Notes: a model not told the origin generated them from the letters alone. A stretch of DNA of 64,000 nt from Heligmosomoides polygyrus polygyrus (GCA_947396885.1 OX377204.1:41768139-41832138), one strand, 5' to 3'; counted from the first letter of the stretch, positions 10,806 through 22,569 are shown. Numbers and translations: made by a program.

Positions 10806-11935
10806 TTTGATAGTCGTTCGAAGGTGTTAAGATAATTATAAATTGCAAAGAAGAAAAATTTTGGAGCAGAAAAGGTTTTTACGAAACGTGATCCAAGAAG
10901 TTATTTTGTAGTGGTTCATCTTGCGATACACCATGTGCGGAAAACATTCCGCACACATCAGTGGTACACAGTTCTTGGAAGAAGTATAGATTTATTCTCG
11001 ATAATGACACAACCATGAAATGATGCAAGAAGAAGATGACAAGGGCCCGTGAATGCCCGAGCAAAAGCCTAAAGGCTCGTTCCTAGCCCCTTATGTTCAC
11101 TGATCTGACTCTGTCTCTGGTGTCCTTGATCGTGACAACGGTCACGATATGAGGGGTGTATTTGCTTCACGAATCTGAAGACCCGTCGCTGTCGTTCAGC
11201 TATTCGAGCGGCAGCGAAGAATCGAAACCAAGAACTTTCCGACAAATACGGCTAATTTTGACGATTTCTTCCTAAACGTTTTCGAGTCCATTTGCAACGA
11301 GTTATATTGAACTTACTAGACACTGTACTGGACACTTTCAATCTGAAACTGGACAAGTTTCAAAACAAAATGGGCATTCAACGAATCAATGTTTTGCACG
11401 GACAACGAGTAGCTCTCGTCGCAAAGTATGAACAGCCCTAACAATAAGTGTGTACTCATGTCTGTGAGCGGCACTGGATGCCGCTGCATCGGGCCGGGCG
11501 CAGCTCTGTTGGAAGGCCAAGTGCTGTAGCACCTCGAGAGCCGGGTCTTTCTATGAGCTAGCCCTACGGGCCCCTATTGCATCGTGCTCACTTAACGAGG
11601 CCTTCGCGGCTGATGCACTGCTCCTCGACCGTGCTCTTTCCTCCTCTGAATGAATGGGTTGAATCATATACGCCTTACTTCCGAAAGCAGTTTCCCTGTG
11701 GGCTCGAGTTTTATCTGCAATGGCTGAAGCAAGGTTGGCTGGAAAGTTCTGGCGGTTTTTGTGCAGCGCTGTTCGTTCGTTTATTACTGAATCAGTATTC
11801 AACTTACTTCACATTCATATATAATGACTAATACGATTCTCGTCGCTCAATCTGACGGAATTTGTGTTTTACCTGTGCTTAATAACAGTATTTCTTTGAA
11901 GACCTGTTGAAGAACGTCAAAGGAGCAATTCCGAA
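10806..11935. other. Intergenic, no supported gene
   Basis: No protein family or repeat family was recognised. A small inverted repeat (ATCGTGAC / GTCACGAT) lies near 11131-11150. Opposing open frames around 11551-11831 have no recognisable content. Confidence 0.4.
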
Positions 11936-11939
11936 CAAT

Positions 11940-12487
11940 ATTTTACTCCAATTTCAAACTGTCGAAGCAGCCGGCATCCATGTGTGGGGCTGAATAGTGT
12001 TGGAGAAAAGAACGTGCAACGGTCGATGGAGGAATTTCGAGATTTTAACCTTGAAGATGCTCCCGAAGCGACGAACCAGGACGACGAATTGGATGCCTTC
12101 ATGGAAGCCATTGCGACCCATTGCAAACAGTTCTTGAGATTGTGGAAGTACTAAGAGTCAGTAAAACTGATGTTACGGATGGTTTGAAAGACGAAAAAGC
12201 TCGAAAAGTGGGTGCACTCGATTAGAGTGATCGCCACAGATTGTCGCGTGTCGAAATCTGTTCTTCTTTGCTTTTCCGGAACCAAAACGACCCGTTTTTG
12301 GATTGAGCATCACATGTGATGAGAAGAGGGCTCTGTATGATAAACGAAGACGACCAGGATAGTGTGTTGATGTCGACGAAATCTCCAGGCACTTCCCAAA
12401 ACCGAAAAAGCTGAAATCTCATTAAAAAAGACGAATGTAGCAGTGTGTTCGTTGGCGGCTGGCGTGATTCACCACAACTTTCACGGT
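11940..12487 (+). pseudogene. Mariner transposase relic
   Basis: Read across several frames, the plus strand gives recognisable mariner blocks in order: a helix-turn-helix piece (TVEAAGIHVWG), EEFRDFNLEDAPE, DDELDAFMEAI, KLEKWVHS and then AAGVIHHNF near 12470. In active mariners these correspond to the WxxxFRxGDxxLED region, the linker and the stretch before the second catalytic aspartate. Many stops and frame changes are present, and the copy ends before the HDNARPH block. No terminal inverted repeats were found. Confidence 0.65.
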
Positions 12488-12879
12488 TGTACATTATGTA
12501 TCACCATTGTATCACATATATTACCTATGTTTCGTGTGTTTATCAAATTTTGAAGAAAAAATATTTCGCCGTTCATAAACTCGGGGAAACCAGCAACTCC
12601 GCGTGCAATTCAACAAACATCGCGAACTGAGCTCTATGCATGGCGCAACTCTATCGTGTAACGAGCGCATCAAAAGCTCTCAGATTTTCTATAAGGGTGC
12701 CGAATAACACCTGCAACAAAATTTTCAATCATTTTTCAAGATTTCACAAAACTTGTTGCGCTTAGTGCCACAGGCTTATAGCCCAAGCACTCTAGAACAT
12801 ATTGTCGTACATTCTATGAGTTTGTCGAAAAAGAAATGTCGTTTTTATTTAAAGGAAACTAATATAATAACAGAAAGAC

Positions 12880-13900
12880 TAAACTTTAATACAACAGAGC
12901 ATTTCCATTATTATCAACAACGTGTCGCCAACGTCCTCGCAAAGAGCGGACGCGTTCCTTGAAGAACCCCGGTGGCTGAGACTCGAAGAAGTTGGACACC
13001 CAGATTTCGACTTCGTTACGGTTCTTGAATTTTTCCCGGCCAAAGCTGCTGCATCGACCGGATAGGATGGCACTCTGATGGCGCAAGGTCTGGGCTATAA
13101 GGCGGATGAGGCAGAAGTTCCCAGCCAAATTCCTCAATTTTTTGCAGCCTGATTTTTGCGGCATGCGGTAGGGCGTTGTCGTGGAGGTATTTCACTCTTG
13201 CTCTGTTCACCCCTTGTTGACGAAGTGTTTGGTCCAGCGGTCCAATTAATCTTTGTAGAGTTTTGCCGCAACAGTTTGCACAGTATGTAGCACCTCAAAA
13301 TAAACTAGACTTGTACTGTTCCACCAAACACAAAGCATAACTTTTTCCGTGACTGTCAGGCTTCACCGTCGTTTTCGGAATCTCGCCGGGGTAAATAAGT
13401 GCCGCTTTCTTACGTTTTGTTATACTGGATCCACTTCTCACCCGACGTGAAGATGGTATCGTATAAACCGCTGTTCTTCGTTTTGCGGATGAGAATTCCA
13501 GCGATGGCGACTAGTACATTCATTGCTTCAATCGCTGAGCTGATGAGGCACCCATTTACCATACCGATCTGACTTCCCAATTGCATGCAAATGGTCGGTG
13601 ATAATAGAATGGTGACAGCCAAACTTCTCTGCGAGCTCATGTGTAGGTTGGGTTGGGTTGGACTCCTCGGTGTCCTTTAGTGCCTTGTTGTCCTCAACCT
13701 TGACGTTCCTCGTCTTCAAGGCTCTCATCTGCATCTCGAAAGCATGGAAACCATCTCTGGCACTGGCGTAATGATGGAACTTCGTTACCAAATACCTCAG
13801 ATAAGATGCGGTGAGATTCTGCAGCATTTCTTCCTTGCTTGAAGTCGTACAGCAAACAAACGCGCACTCGGTATTTTGCTCGATCATCGTTAGTATAGTA
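12880..13900 (-). pseudogene. Mariner transposase pseudogene
   Basis: On the minus strand the N-terminal half (13528-13887) reads FHAFEMQMRALKTRNVKVED and later HELAEKFGCHHSIITDHL and GKWVPHQLSD. The C-terminal half (about 13210 down to 12886) has LHDNALPHAA, PHPPYSPDLAPSE and a frame-changed tail ending VVDNNGNALLY. The first catalytic site reads TSGEKW where mariners have a TGDEKW-type motif, and the third reads APSE rather than APSD, so two of the three catalytic aspartates are lost. Frame changes and stops lie between the halves. Terminal repeats were not recognised. Confidence 0.75.
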
Positions 13901-14654
13901 ATTTTGTCTTAAATATCAACGAAATGGAGCAAAACTGTGTCAAAAGATGCCCTTGAAAATGCTTCTTCAATGAGTACAGTTATGTGGGCTAAGAATTATT
14001 AGTAGCAGAGAAACAGCAAATCGAAAGCTGGAGACAGTGCTTTCCCGACAACCTAATCCCCCTATATATAGAATATAATAAAGGTGGTCTCGACTTGAGT
14101 GGCCCAAGATCTCGCTGACTCGGACCGGTCGTCGCAACTGAGCAGGTTCTCGGGGAGTCGAAGGAGATGAGTCCGGGTCTTCTACGACAACTGTACCCGG
14201 TAAGCCTAGTGGCTCCCCCAACGAGAACCACCCTCGAAGCAACCAAAGTCCCAGCTCCGCCAGAAGCAGATAATACTGTACAGTTGGTGGTACTCACAAG
14301 GAACATTTAGCACGACCTCCTTAGAGCCGGCACCACGGTGACCACGAACATTTAGGCTGTCCAACTGCAAAAGTTGGGTGAGGCCAGGCAGCGGAAATGA
14401 CGAAGACGAAGATTTTTCACTTTCTTCGCGACAATGCTTGGCACATGTTATAAAGATGTTTCAGAAAAGAAACATTGGAAAGTTTCAGAAAAGCCAAGTT
14501 GAACTCGAAACCACACTGTCAAGGTGCCACATCAGAACGCTAAAAAACTACGCTAAACCAAGTGCGAATAGAAAGGAGGGTGGGCACATGTTTCTTATCC
14601 GGGCTGCGTCACGTCAGTTGAACGACACTCGCTAATGGATTGGTGATATTTACT
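13901..14654. other. Intergenic, no supported gene
   Basis: There is a short tract with TATATATAGAATATAATAAAGG near 14060. Open frames on both strands (13967-14306 and 14378-14635) have no recognisable family, codon pattern or splice structure that I could support. Confidence 0.35.
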
Positions 14655-14743
14655 ACCCAAAATGTCGTAGTTCGTAAACCGTAAAAAATGCTAAAAATCG
14701 CCGTAAATCGTAAAATCGTAAATCTTAATTACGCACACCTCTG
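14655..14743 (-). repeat. Solo terminus of a hAT-like element (TTACG type)
   Basis: The stretch carries repeated CGTAAATCGTAAA units and ends TTACGCACACCTCTG, the same design as the right end of the complete element at 39106-42462. No matching left end or 8-base duplication was found upstream, so this is a truncated remnant. Confidence 0.6.
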
Positions 14744-14751
14744 GTGCAGAT

Positions 14752-15711
14752 TGGAACAAGCGCGCACACATATCCAGAAATCCATTTAGAGATCCACTGT
14801 GAAAGGCTGCAGATCGGCTATGGTAAAAAAAACACCATGGAGTCGTAAGTACCATACCATACCATACATAAGCAGAGGAAAAATTGCTAATTTCTTCAAG
14901 CAGCCTTGTAAACAGCCTGTGTGGAGGTTGCTTCAGCTAATATCAGGCAGAGAAAATAAATTAGAAAAGAGTTTCATCATCTGCCGCAAACGCAAGAAAA
15001 CACTGATCACACTAACCACTTGGATTAACCACAAAAGAAAGGAATGAGGGAGAACGAAACAAAAAGCACCAAGGAATTCGCATCAAGGGATTCGCTTCGC
15101 TTCTCTTAGATGAGCCTTTAAGGAGCTTGTTTTATCCTCTCAATGAAAGGGAAGAAAACATAGTAATGGTGCTACCAATTTTGTCACAAGCTGGTGGAGA
15201 TAATTAGGTTCCATAAGTTCTCTAGAGATTGTAGACGAAGAGAGTTAAAAGAGGATAGTTTTAGCTAGGGACATAAAACGGCTACAAGCAGAAGAATGAA
15301 GAAATTAAGTTATGAGATTAAGCCCAAAAGATTCGCCTGTCGGAGCAGGGAAATAAAATCGAAAGATTAGAATTTAGGTGACTGATGTCGTTGAACCAAT
15401 CGAATAGTTTGCTGTCGCGAATAGTTTGCTGAACGTTCAAGGATACCCGCGAATTTCGCATCTACTTTTCGAATTCTCGGTTTTACTTGGTATTAGCTTG
15501 ATCAACCTTCAGAGAGTCATTACATTACTATCCAAAGGTCCACTCATGGTCAGTTACTCTTAGGCGTTTTATTATCAACAATATTTCACTGTTAATTCCG
15601 TTTTCGTCATACATTTACACCTATTCATATGGCTTTCATGAATTCTAAAATTTCGGGCAACTGAACTTACATATGTTACAATAATAGATGGAATCATGAA
15701 GCGGAACTGAG
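14752..15711. other. Intergenic, nothing recognised
   Basis: The sequence is AT-rich without a supported open frame, tRNA or repeat family. A small tandem ACCATACCATACCATAC lies near 14850. Confidence 0.4.
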
Positions 15712-15863
15712 TTGTGAACCAGGGGTGCACATTTAACGGTTAACTGTTTAACGAGATTAACGAATTAACGGCATTTTTCGTTAAAATCTCGGTTAACGAC
15801 TTAATGGAAATTTTTATAAATTTAACGGAATTTTTAACGGGCTTTTTTCTCAGAGGGTTTATC

Positions 15864-17588
15864 ATTTTAGCCAGGATTGTGCGTTTAACAATTAACGATT
15901 TACCGATTTACCGGATTTGCCGGCATTTTTCGTTAAAACCTTTTAACGAAATTTAACGGGGAAATTTTCCGTTAAATTGCACTAACGACATTTTAGACTC
16001 CAAATTTTGAAATTTTGCTTTTCTTTTCATGCAAATGCACTTTGGACGATTTTTTGATATAGTTTCGCAGTACCGTTTCGATAGCGAGGAAACAGGTGAT
16101 TTTGCTTCAAAGGTGATTTTGAAAGGACATAGAAAACGCGATGAAAACGTTTCGAAACACGAATATTGCGTAACAACAAGGATAGGAAGCGAAACAATGG
16201 ATGAAAAGACTCTTTCCTCCTTCTTCGCAAGTTTTTTTAGGGGATTACATCAAGGCAACATTGGACACCGCCTGATAGATAGAGCGTGGCTGCTGGTACT
16301 GTCATTGCTCCGTTTTTATTAAATTTCATACCATGCATGTTAACGATTTTGCAATCTTTTCGTCTCTTCGAGGGCTCTCGTGGCAGTTTTCTTTTAGAGA
16401 AGCATAGTGAGTATGCACATGAAATAGTGAAGAAATTCACATGGAAGGAATAAAATTAGATAAAAAAGAGAAAGGTATGACCTTTCTTCGTCAAGTATTA
16501 TATATGAGGTTTTATAAAAACTGCTGCTTTATGTGGTCTATTGCATTAGGATTTTTTCACTTTTTCGAAAAAGGTATATCTTTGCAGGTGCAAGCTCGGC
16601 TGTAGCAAGCCCCCTTGTGTCTGCGGATTGCTTCGCCTAATTTGCGGACTTACTATCACACTTCTTCAACACCAAATGTGCTCTACAAAAATAGGATGAA
16701 ATTGAGAAAGTCAAAGCACTTCGAACCTCAAGCAGATGGGCTGTACAGTATGGCACCAGGTGCTTCAATATGACAATCAGAGTAGTCAATTTCTGGAAAG
16801 TCGTAAAAGAGTGATGAATCGTGGCGAATTCTATTTGGAGAAAGAGGGAAAAGGAGAACGTAGAACATCGCCAATATACGGCCATTCTTATAGATACGCG
16901 TTCTCCACATGTATTTCCTTCTGAAGGCAGAGGAGAAAAGGCTTAACAATTGAAAAGCGTTACTTGGGTGGCAAAGACAAAAATACTCAATGCAATAGAA
17001 TTCGATTCGATTAAAATTTGGCCAACGGTCCGTGGCCGTTTATTTGATTCTCTGCTGTTGGCTGCAATAAGAACAGAACCTTTTGGGACAAAAGGACCAT
17101 TCCGTAAAACAGGCGGATCTATGGACGTCGTAAATATCTTCCAAAAACAAACTGTACCAAAGAATTCGGGATCTATCCTAGTCGGAGGGGGCATCCACTG
17201 TTTTTTCGTCTCTATTCCCTATGTAGCGGTTCTACGAGAGCTTCAGTTGCTGTCCCATTTGTTTATACTGTTTATAACTTAGTGGATATAATTGTGTGGC
17301 ATAGGATGACCTAGGGAATTGGCACCTTGGTGTTGCCCCCACTCCGACTAGGATAGATCCATAATTCGCTGTAGATATGTCATATTGCCATGTACATGGA
17401 GTCGAAAAAATCAACAAATAAAAAACGGTCTTCTTACATACAAAAATACAGCCAAACTAACTGCTGCTAAAGGTAATTTTATTTAGCGAATTTGCCGAAT
17501 TTATCGATTTTAACGCAAAAACATTTCGTTCAAAATGGTCGTTAAAAATTTACCGAAAAAAAATTTAACGCATACCCCTGATTTTAAC
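15864..17588. mobile_element. Inner hAT-like element nested in the outer one
   Basis: The body is 15872-17580, starting CAGGATTGTGCGTTTAAC and ending TTAACGCATACCCCTG. It is flanked by ATTTTAGC (15864-15871) and ATTTTAAC (17581-17588), an 8-base duplication with one change. It is clearly homologous to 23985-25861 in inverse orientation: both ends and internal readings match (TWVAKTKILNAIEFDSIKIW here against TWVAKTRILNAVKFDSIKIW there). The conserved internal reading may be part of an old coding region, but I cannot assign it to a transposase. Confidence 0.75.
17163..17368. mobile_element. Foldback MITE inserted in the inner hAT-like element
   Basis: The insert is about 17169-17362. It has terminal inverted repeats of about 24 bases (GGATCTATCCTAGTCGGAGG and its complement near 17337-17360) and a duplicated AATTCG on each side (17163-17168, 17363-17368). 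The related element at 23985-25861 has the same junction without the insert (near 24550-24560), so the empty site is visible in this window. No open frame is contained. The same end motif occurs alone at 48199-48226. Confidence 0.8.
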
Positions 17589-18267
17589 CCTTAGACTTCA
17601 CTAATGTTGCAGGCCTCATCCTCCCGATTAGGACTGTTCCTGAAAACTAATGAAAGTCCCAAGAATATTTTGATGTTTTCATGAATTGTTTTTGAATTTT
17701 TGGAAATAATGCATTTTGAAGTTAAAACTCCCTTCGCCAAGCCCCAGAGCACGTCAACGAATCCACAAGGATATTGGTCTAACCTCCTCGTAAGATATAC
17801 CTATCACTCGGCGCTGCCCTTCCCAGAATACATTTGCTCCACCTGGAACTGTCGAGGGAGAGAAAATGCTTTCGGCTGCTGCACGTATTTGAAACGGTTT
17901 TAGAAAAACGCTAATGATAGAAATTTGGAAAGCTACTTTTCCTGAACGTTAACACGTTGGCGTCGTCTCACTCCTTTTCGGCAGTGTCCCGACGCAGCAA
18001 AAAACGTATTGGTCCCACGCACCAGGCACTCGAAAATCGTGCGTTTGACAACATGTCAACATTCCACTGATGGCTGTTTAATTGTACTTTTATTCATTCA
18101 TTCTGTACTAGCCAGCTGGTGCCCGCATTGGGATTGCATATGCTCGTAGACCTCTCACAGTGAACGGTTTCGCAAAGAACTGGGAAAGAGGGAACTCTGG
18201 AGTCTGCCTGATCGCACATTTCAAGATGCTTTGGCTGTGATCCTTTTTGAATGATAGTTCCGTACCT

Positions 18268-18340
18268 GTTCTTATTCCACACGCTGTAGATAATTCGTTG
18301 CTGAAGGCAACGGATTATCTACAGCGTGTGGAATAAGAAC
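18268..18340. repeat. 33-bp inverted repeat (hairpin, 7-base loop)
   Basis: Arms 18268-18300 and 18308-18340 pair with one mismatch; the left arm begins GTTCTTATTCCACACGCTG. The loop is CTGAAGG. It lies in the right part of the outer hAT-like element and has the same design (long arms, 7-base loop) as the hairpin at 7804-7862, although the sequences are unrelated. Confidence 0.85.
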
Positions 18341-18606
18341 ATTTATTTCGCTGTCGACATCTTGTTGATGTCAAATTTTTATTTACATTGCAGAGCTACA
18401 CCGTATTCCGTGAACTTTAGCTACTGACCTGTTGAAGATGAAACGTGTAAGGTTCTCCTTTATTCTTATCACTTGAAATAATCGTTTGCAGCTAACTGTA
18501 GTTTTAACGAAACTTAACGGTTTACTGGAAATTCAACGAAAACTTTCCGTTAAAAAATTTCGTTAAAATAATTAACGCGCAGAACTTTCTGTGCCCTATT
18601 GTGAAC

Positions 18607-19409
18607 CTCGAATCGATCCACGTTGTTCGGATATCACCAGGGTCAACATACCCTCGACTGCGTTGGGGGGGGGGGGGCTACGCGATACTATTATAGCCAG
18701 CCAAACAGAACAATTTCCTGCAGAAGGTGAATACCCGAGGAAGGATCTTCAGTTGCCTTCATCACTACTCTGCGCTCTTGCTCATGTATTCTGGGTTCTC
18801 TTCTAGTCCTCCTTAATAACTGCATAGAAGCCATATTATGTGTTTGGATTGTTGAACACCTTTATTGTCCAGAAGATCCAACAACAGTAAACAAGAACTG
18901 ATTTTCAACGTCTCTCAAGAAGCCAACACAGCACAGTGTGACTTCGAACAGGAGCGTTCACGTATACAAATATGGTTCGAATTCGCACTCACATCCAGCA
19001 TCCTATCGATGATTAGGAATTTAGGGTCTCCTCAGGCCAAAATGTGCACAGAAATCTCGGAGCAAGAAGAAATTATCTTCATTGTGAATAACAATCTTGA
19101 TACCACTAAACTTGCTGCAAAAAAGCTAGTTACACAACTATATATCATAACTTAATGCATCACAGATGTACCCGAAAATGGGTAAAAGCACCGAAATATG
19201 AGAGAAAGTGGTCTGTGCTCCGCCAAACGTCTCATGTGTACGAAATGGACGATCTGACAAAGGCAGCCACATATACTGAATACGACGACGTAGGTCTACT
19301 GCGTGACGACCTCGAAGTAAACCCTTCCTTCGGCCTGCTTTCGGTAGCACTTGTACGTCTGGAAGCAAACGTATGGATATCAGCTCCTAACGTCGGCAAA
19401 AATATTTGA
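18607..19409. other. Intergenic with a 13-G run; possible exon near 19155
   Basis: A run of 13 G lies at 18665-18677. The plus-strand stretch around 19237-19320 reads YEMDDLTKAATYTEYDDVG and then LLRDDLE before a possible donor GTAAAC at 19317. It could be an exon of the same gene as the open stretch at 19410, but the phases did not join cleanly, so I do not call it. Confidence 0.25.
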
Positions 19410-19838
19410 GACATCGCACGCCGTTCGCCGTATTACGAAGATGCCAGCGACTGGCAGAGACAGAGTATCCGGAGTGCTCTCACAAGTAAAGAAAGTAGGG
19501 CTTCACCTTACCACCTTTCGGACTCATTTATCCGCGCAGTTGCAACTCCTGCCGACTCCACTCCTCGTTCCAGTCATTTTGACGAAGCAAACGTCAGAAC
19601 TCACACTTCTGCCGAGTTTCAGCTCCGTGTTTACGTTGATGGTATTCCTGTCGTCAACCAAGCAGTTCAGGATTATTATCGAGCCGTCCGGCGTGCACTT
19701 TTTCGTGAACTTGTTCTCCGATATCCATCTGAAATGAGGAAGTTTCCAGGAACCGCAAGCGAGTCCGAGTACTCCTTGATTTACATTCTCTGCAAAGACC
19801 TAGCAAGCGTTTCCTATTGCGCAAGTTCTCGTATTTAG
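19410..19838 (+). CDS. Unidentified protein-like open stretch, 142 codons
   Basis: The frame is open between a TGA at 19407 and a TAG at 19836 and has no Met near its start, so it would be an internal or last exon. Its composition looks like real protein, with segments such as FQLRVYVDGIPVVNQAVQDY and VRRALFRELVLRYPSEMRKF. I do not recognise the family. Similar plus-strand stretches follow at 21001, 21574 and 22390, which suggests one multi-exon gene or a decayed transposase. An overlapping frame (19351-19737) is also open but reads less like protein. Confidence 0.35.
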   Translation, partial: DIARRSPYYEDASDWQRQSIRSALTSKESRASPYHLSDSFIRAVATPADSTPRSSHFDEANVRTHTSAEFQLRVYVDGIPVVNQAVQDYYRAVRRALFRELVLRYPSEMRKFPGTASESEYSLIYILCKDLASVSYCASSRI

Positions 19839-21000
19839 ATAGTATTTGCTCTCGCAGCTTTACGCCTTCCTGCAAAATATGTACTGCACGTCAATTTCTT
19901 TAATTTCAAAAATTAAAATTCTACCAAATGTTTCTTTCTTTTTCTTCCAGCACATATTTTTACCAATACCTCGAAAAAAAGATAAATTATTACTGAGGCT
20001 CAAAAAGGTGGATTCATCGATGCAATTTCAAAGCTATCTTGGTCGGCAGTTGAAACTTATGTCCCAATGTATGCACGTGGGCAAATTTCCATTTTCTTTC
20101 CCTTATTTTAGCCATCGTTAGGTTCTATAGCTTCACTAGCATGTCTCAAAGTGGTTCCGAAATTTTTCAAATGCATTCCTGATATTTCCCTGATTTGGAG
20201 ATATTTCACAAATAGCACATACAAATATGGAGATGTTTTTCTCATTTTAACAATTTTTTTCATAAAATTTAGCATGCTGACGATCCTTCAAAGTTTCGAA
20301 AGATGAAAGTTATAACAGTGTCACTTCAACTTCTACCTTAAATGCAGAAAGCTCGCGATGTTTGAGCAAATTTGGATCGAGATAGCACCGTCAGCATCTA
20401 ACGACGAGTACATATAACGCCATGGCGGTGCTCTTAGTCGTAAGTAGGACTGGGGATTCACTATGCTGGAACGTTTCCTGCGACGAAGGTCCTTGGATGT
20501 GTCCCTCGTAATCAACACCCTTGATCGTGCCCCGAGAGCAAGAATGAATCCGTGGATGCTTGCCGTGAGCATTATTTGGTACCAACAGCAGAGTTAAGTA
20601 GAATGCTAGCTCATGAATATTGGAGGTTCCCGAAATCCTCGCAAAGGGCGTTTTTCGAGAGATTTGCCTAACCGCAACCATTTTTTTAGACTTACGTCTC
20701 CTCGGGATAGTAGGTAACACCGTTGCTGATGCACTTAATTGGAGAGAATTCGTTCGAAGTAGGCAATTCTGATTGTCGCAGTGAAGCTGGCACCAGGTGT
20801 GGTCTCTTCTCCGATTCCTCTTCCGATTGCAGAAGCTGAAGTGCTGGTGATTTTTTCATTCAGAAAGTGAGTGCATAGCAGCCAAAACTGTTGATGTACT
20901 GTCCTATGCAAATCGCACCAAAGATTTTGAAGAGTGTTAAAAGCAACCAAACTGTTAGGAATCAACAGATACGATGAAAGCTACACAAATGAGTGGCTAG
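19839..21000. other. AT-rich intervening sequence
   Basis: The sequence is mostly AT-rich and could be intronic if the flanking open stretches belong to one gene. Minus-strand open frames at 20333-20720 have no recognised family. Confidence 0.3.
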
Positions 21001-21276
21001 GTAGTTAGGCAGACGGAAGCGAGACTCCACGCACTTACACTTCCCAGCGATCGAAACTTTTTCCACATAGGACCAAGAACTTCGACAGGTTTCAACTGTA
21101 ATTACATCACATGCAGCTTCCAACGAGAGTACATAGACACTCCTAACTCTTTGATGAACCTTAACGCTTATGGCTTGAACAATCTGCTACAGCAAATGTA
21201 CGGCAAAGATGCCGCAGTGATGTCTCACTTTCTTCTCCGACAGAACTCGAGGAGGAATGGGGGCGTTGTAAAGTGA
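21001..21276 (+). CDS. Unidentified protein-like open stretch, 91 codons
   Basis: The frame is open from the stop at 20998 to TGA at 21274, again without an early Met. Readings include FNCNYITCSFQREYIDTPN and LMNLNAYGLNNLLQQMYGKD. I recognise no domain. It has the same strand and style as the stretches at 19410, 21574 and 22390. Confidence 0.3.
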   Translation, partial: VVRQTEARLHALTLPSDRNFFHIGPRTSTGFNCNYITCSFQREYIDTPNSLMNLNAYGLNNLLQQMYGKDAAVMSHFLLRQNSRRNGGVVK

Positions 21277-21573
21277 GCGTTCTCTCCACGAAAGTAAATG
21301 CATACGGGTTTGAACACAGCATAAACAGGTAGTCTCAGCCTTCCGCTATGCATAGATATCATACCGACACCGTACTCCATCTTAAAGGTGAGGTATAAAC
21401 TGACGCTGCCAGAGACAAATCAATAATTATTTGTTAGCTCGTCGTGCTTGATTCAAGGTTGGCAATTATAGGGATTGTTAAAGAACTGACATCGGGTAAA
21501 ATTTTCGAAATTTTCTGAGATTGCTGTCGGATTAGGAAGCGTTCGACAGCGATTTTTTTCAAACTTCCTCCAG

Positions 21574-21741
21574 GCATTCACGCAAGAAGACTTCGCTGCC
21601 TGGGTAAAATTCTATGAGGTCACTACCGCAAAAAAGACTTACGTTGCTTTTGAAATTGCTTGGAGAAGGAAGGCCTTCACGGTTCACCGTCACAGTGCCA
21701 TTCGGGAATCGCGTGCAACTGGAAAGCGAAGAATTTGTTAG
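21574..21741 (+). CDS. Possible transposase zinc-binding region, exon-like
   Basis: A polypyrimidine tract ending CTTCCTCCAG at 21573 looks like a splice acceptor. The frame then reads AFTQEDFAAWVKFYEVTTAK and continues to FTVHRHSAIRESRATGKRR before a TAG at 21739. The HRS-RES--GKR arrangement recalls the N-terminal WRKY/GCM1-like region of some MULE transposases. That is a faint resemblance from memory, not an assignment. Confidence 0.3.
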   Translation, partial: AFTQEDFAAWVKFYEVTTAKKTYVAFEIAWRRKAFTVHRHSAIRESRATGKRRIC

Positions 21742-22389
21742 GAAACTTAACTCACTGCGTCTTCCTTTTTACTGAAGGTTTTCTAGAGTATATTGACGAA
21801 AGCGCCGATAAATTATCGAAGAGCATCACTAACTGAGATGCAATTCAATGGAATGTGTTATTCAAATCCGCGGAGTGATAGGCAGTTTTCAATTCCTCTG
21901 CTAAGCAGCACTTTGTAAGCGCTCAGAAACGAGAGTAACGCACTTTCGAAGCTTCAGGACTATACTGTACCATTTAGTATTAGTAACTTTAGTGCAACGC
22001 ATTTAGCATTTAGTGCAACTTATATTTTTTCAAAGGCCGAACAATGATGAAGCGGAAATGAAAAGCGTTTATATGTACAGCAGGTTTCTAGAAAGGAACA
22101 GATGATGAGCTCCCCTTTCAGATGCACTCCCCTTTTCATAGAGTCTTCAGCACAAAGCTAGAGCTGTAAGGAGCCCAGTTTGGTCTTTTCTCATTCAAGG
22201 AGCGCTCCTAGTCAAGTGTATCGGTTGAAGATCAAGAAGGAAGTGCGAGTAACTGAGTCGGTGGGTTCAGGATCACAGACATTGCCTAAACTTGGCATAT
22301 GAGGGTTATTTGAGGGTTATTTGATCACTAATCTGGCCCATTCTTAGTAAATATTCTTAGGACATTTGAAGTCAAAAATGACCCATTAG

Positions 22390-22569
22390 CGAATCGCCTT
22401 CTCAAGCCGTATTTCGAAAGCAGTGGCATTTGAAGGTAAATTTGCAGCGTCAAGGACTATAGATGAATTGGAGCAGTGGACGAGGATGTGGTTACGGCCA
22501 AAACTCACTTGGGATGTGCTGCCTAGACAAATGAGCGAGTATGTAGTATCCTTTGCCAACTCTCCTTAG
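22390..22569 (+). CDS. Unidentified protein-like open stretch, 59 codons
   Basis: The frame is open from after the TAG at 22387 (which could also be an AG acceptor) to TAG at 22567. It reads RISKAVAFEGKFAASRTIDE and then LEQWTRMWLRPKLTWDVLPR. The tryptophan-rich, acidic-basic mix looks like protein. No family was recognised. Confidence 0.3.
   Translation, partial: RIAFSSRISKAVAFEGKFAASRTIDELEQWTRMWLRPKLTWDVLPRQMSEYVVSFANSP

Larger units (their letters stand above)
15712..18606. mobile_element. Outer hAT-like non-autonomous element with 8-bp target duplication
   Basis: The element body is 15720-18598, flanked by the exact 8-base duplication TTGTGAAC (15712-15719 and 18599-18606). The left end begins CAGGGGTGCACATTTAACGG and is followed by many GTTAACG/TTAACGG subterminal motifs. 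The right end carries matching TTAACG motifs (18500-18575) and closes TGTGCCCTA. An 8-bp duplication and CAGGG-type ends are characteristic of hAT elements. No transposase was recognised inside. A second element of the same kind sits within it at 15872-17580. Confidence 0.75.

Noticed and set aside
11551..11831. Opposing open frames in GC-rich sequence
   Set aside because: Neither has a domain or protein-like pattern; open by chance is the simpler reading.
15720..17580. An element running from the left outer end (15720) to the inner right end (17580)
   Set aside because: The flanks TTGTGAAC and ATTTTAAC do not match. Pairing 15720 with 18598 and 15872 with 17580 gives matching 8-base flanks for both.
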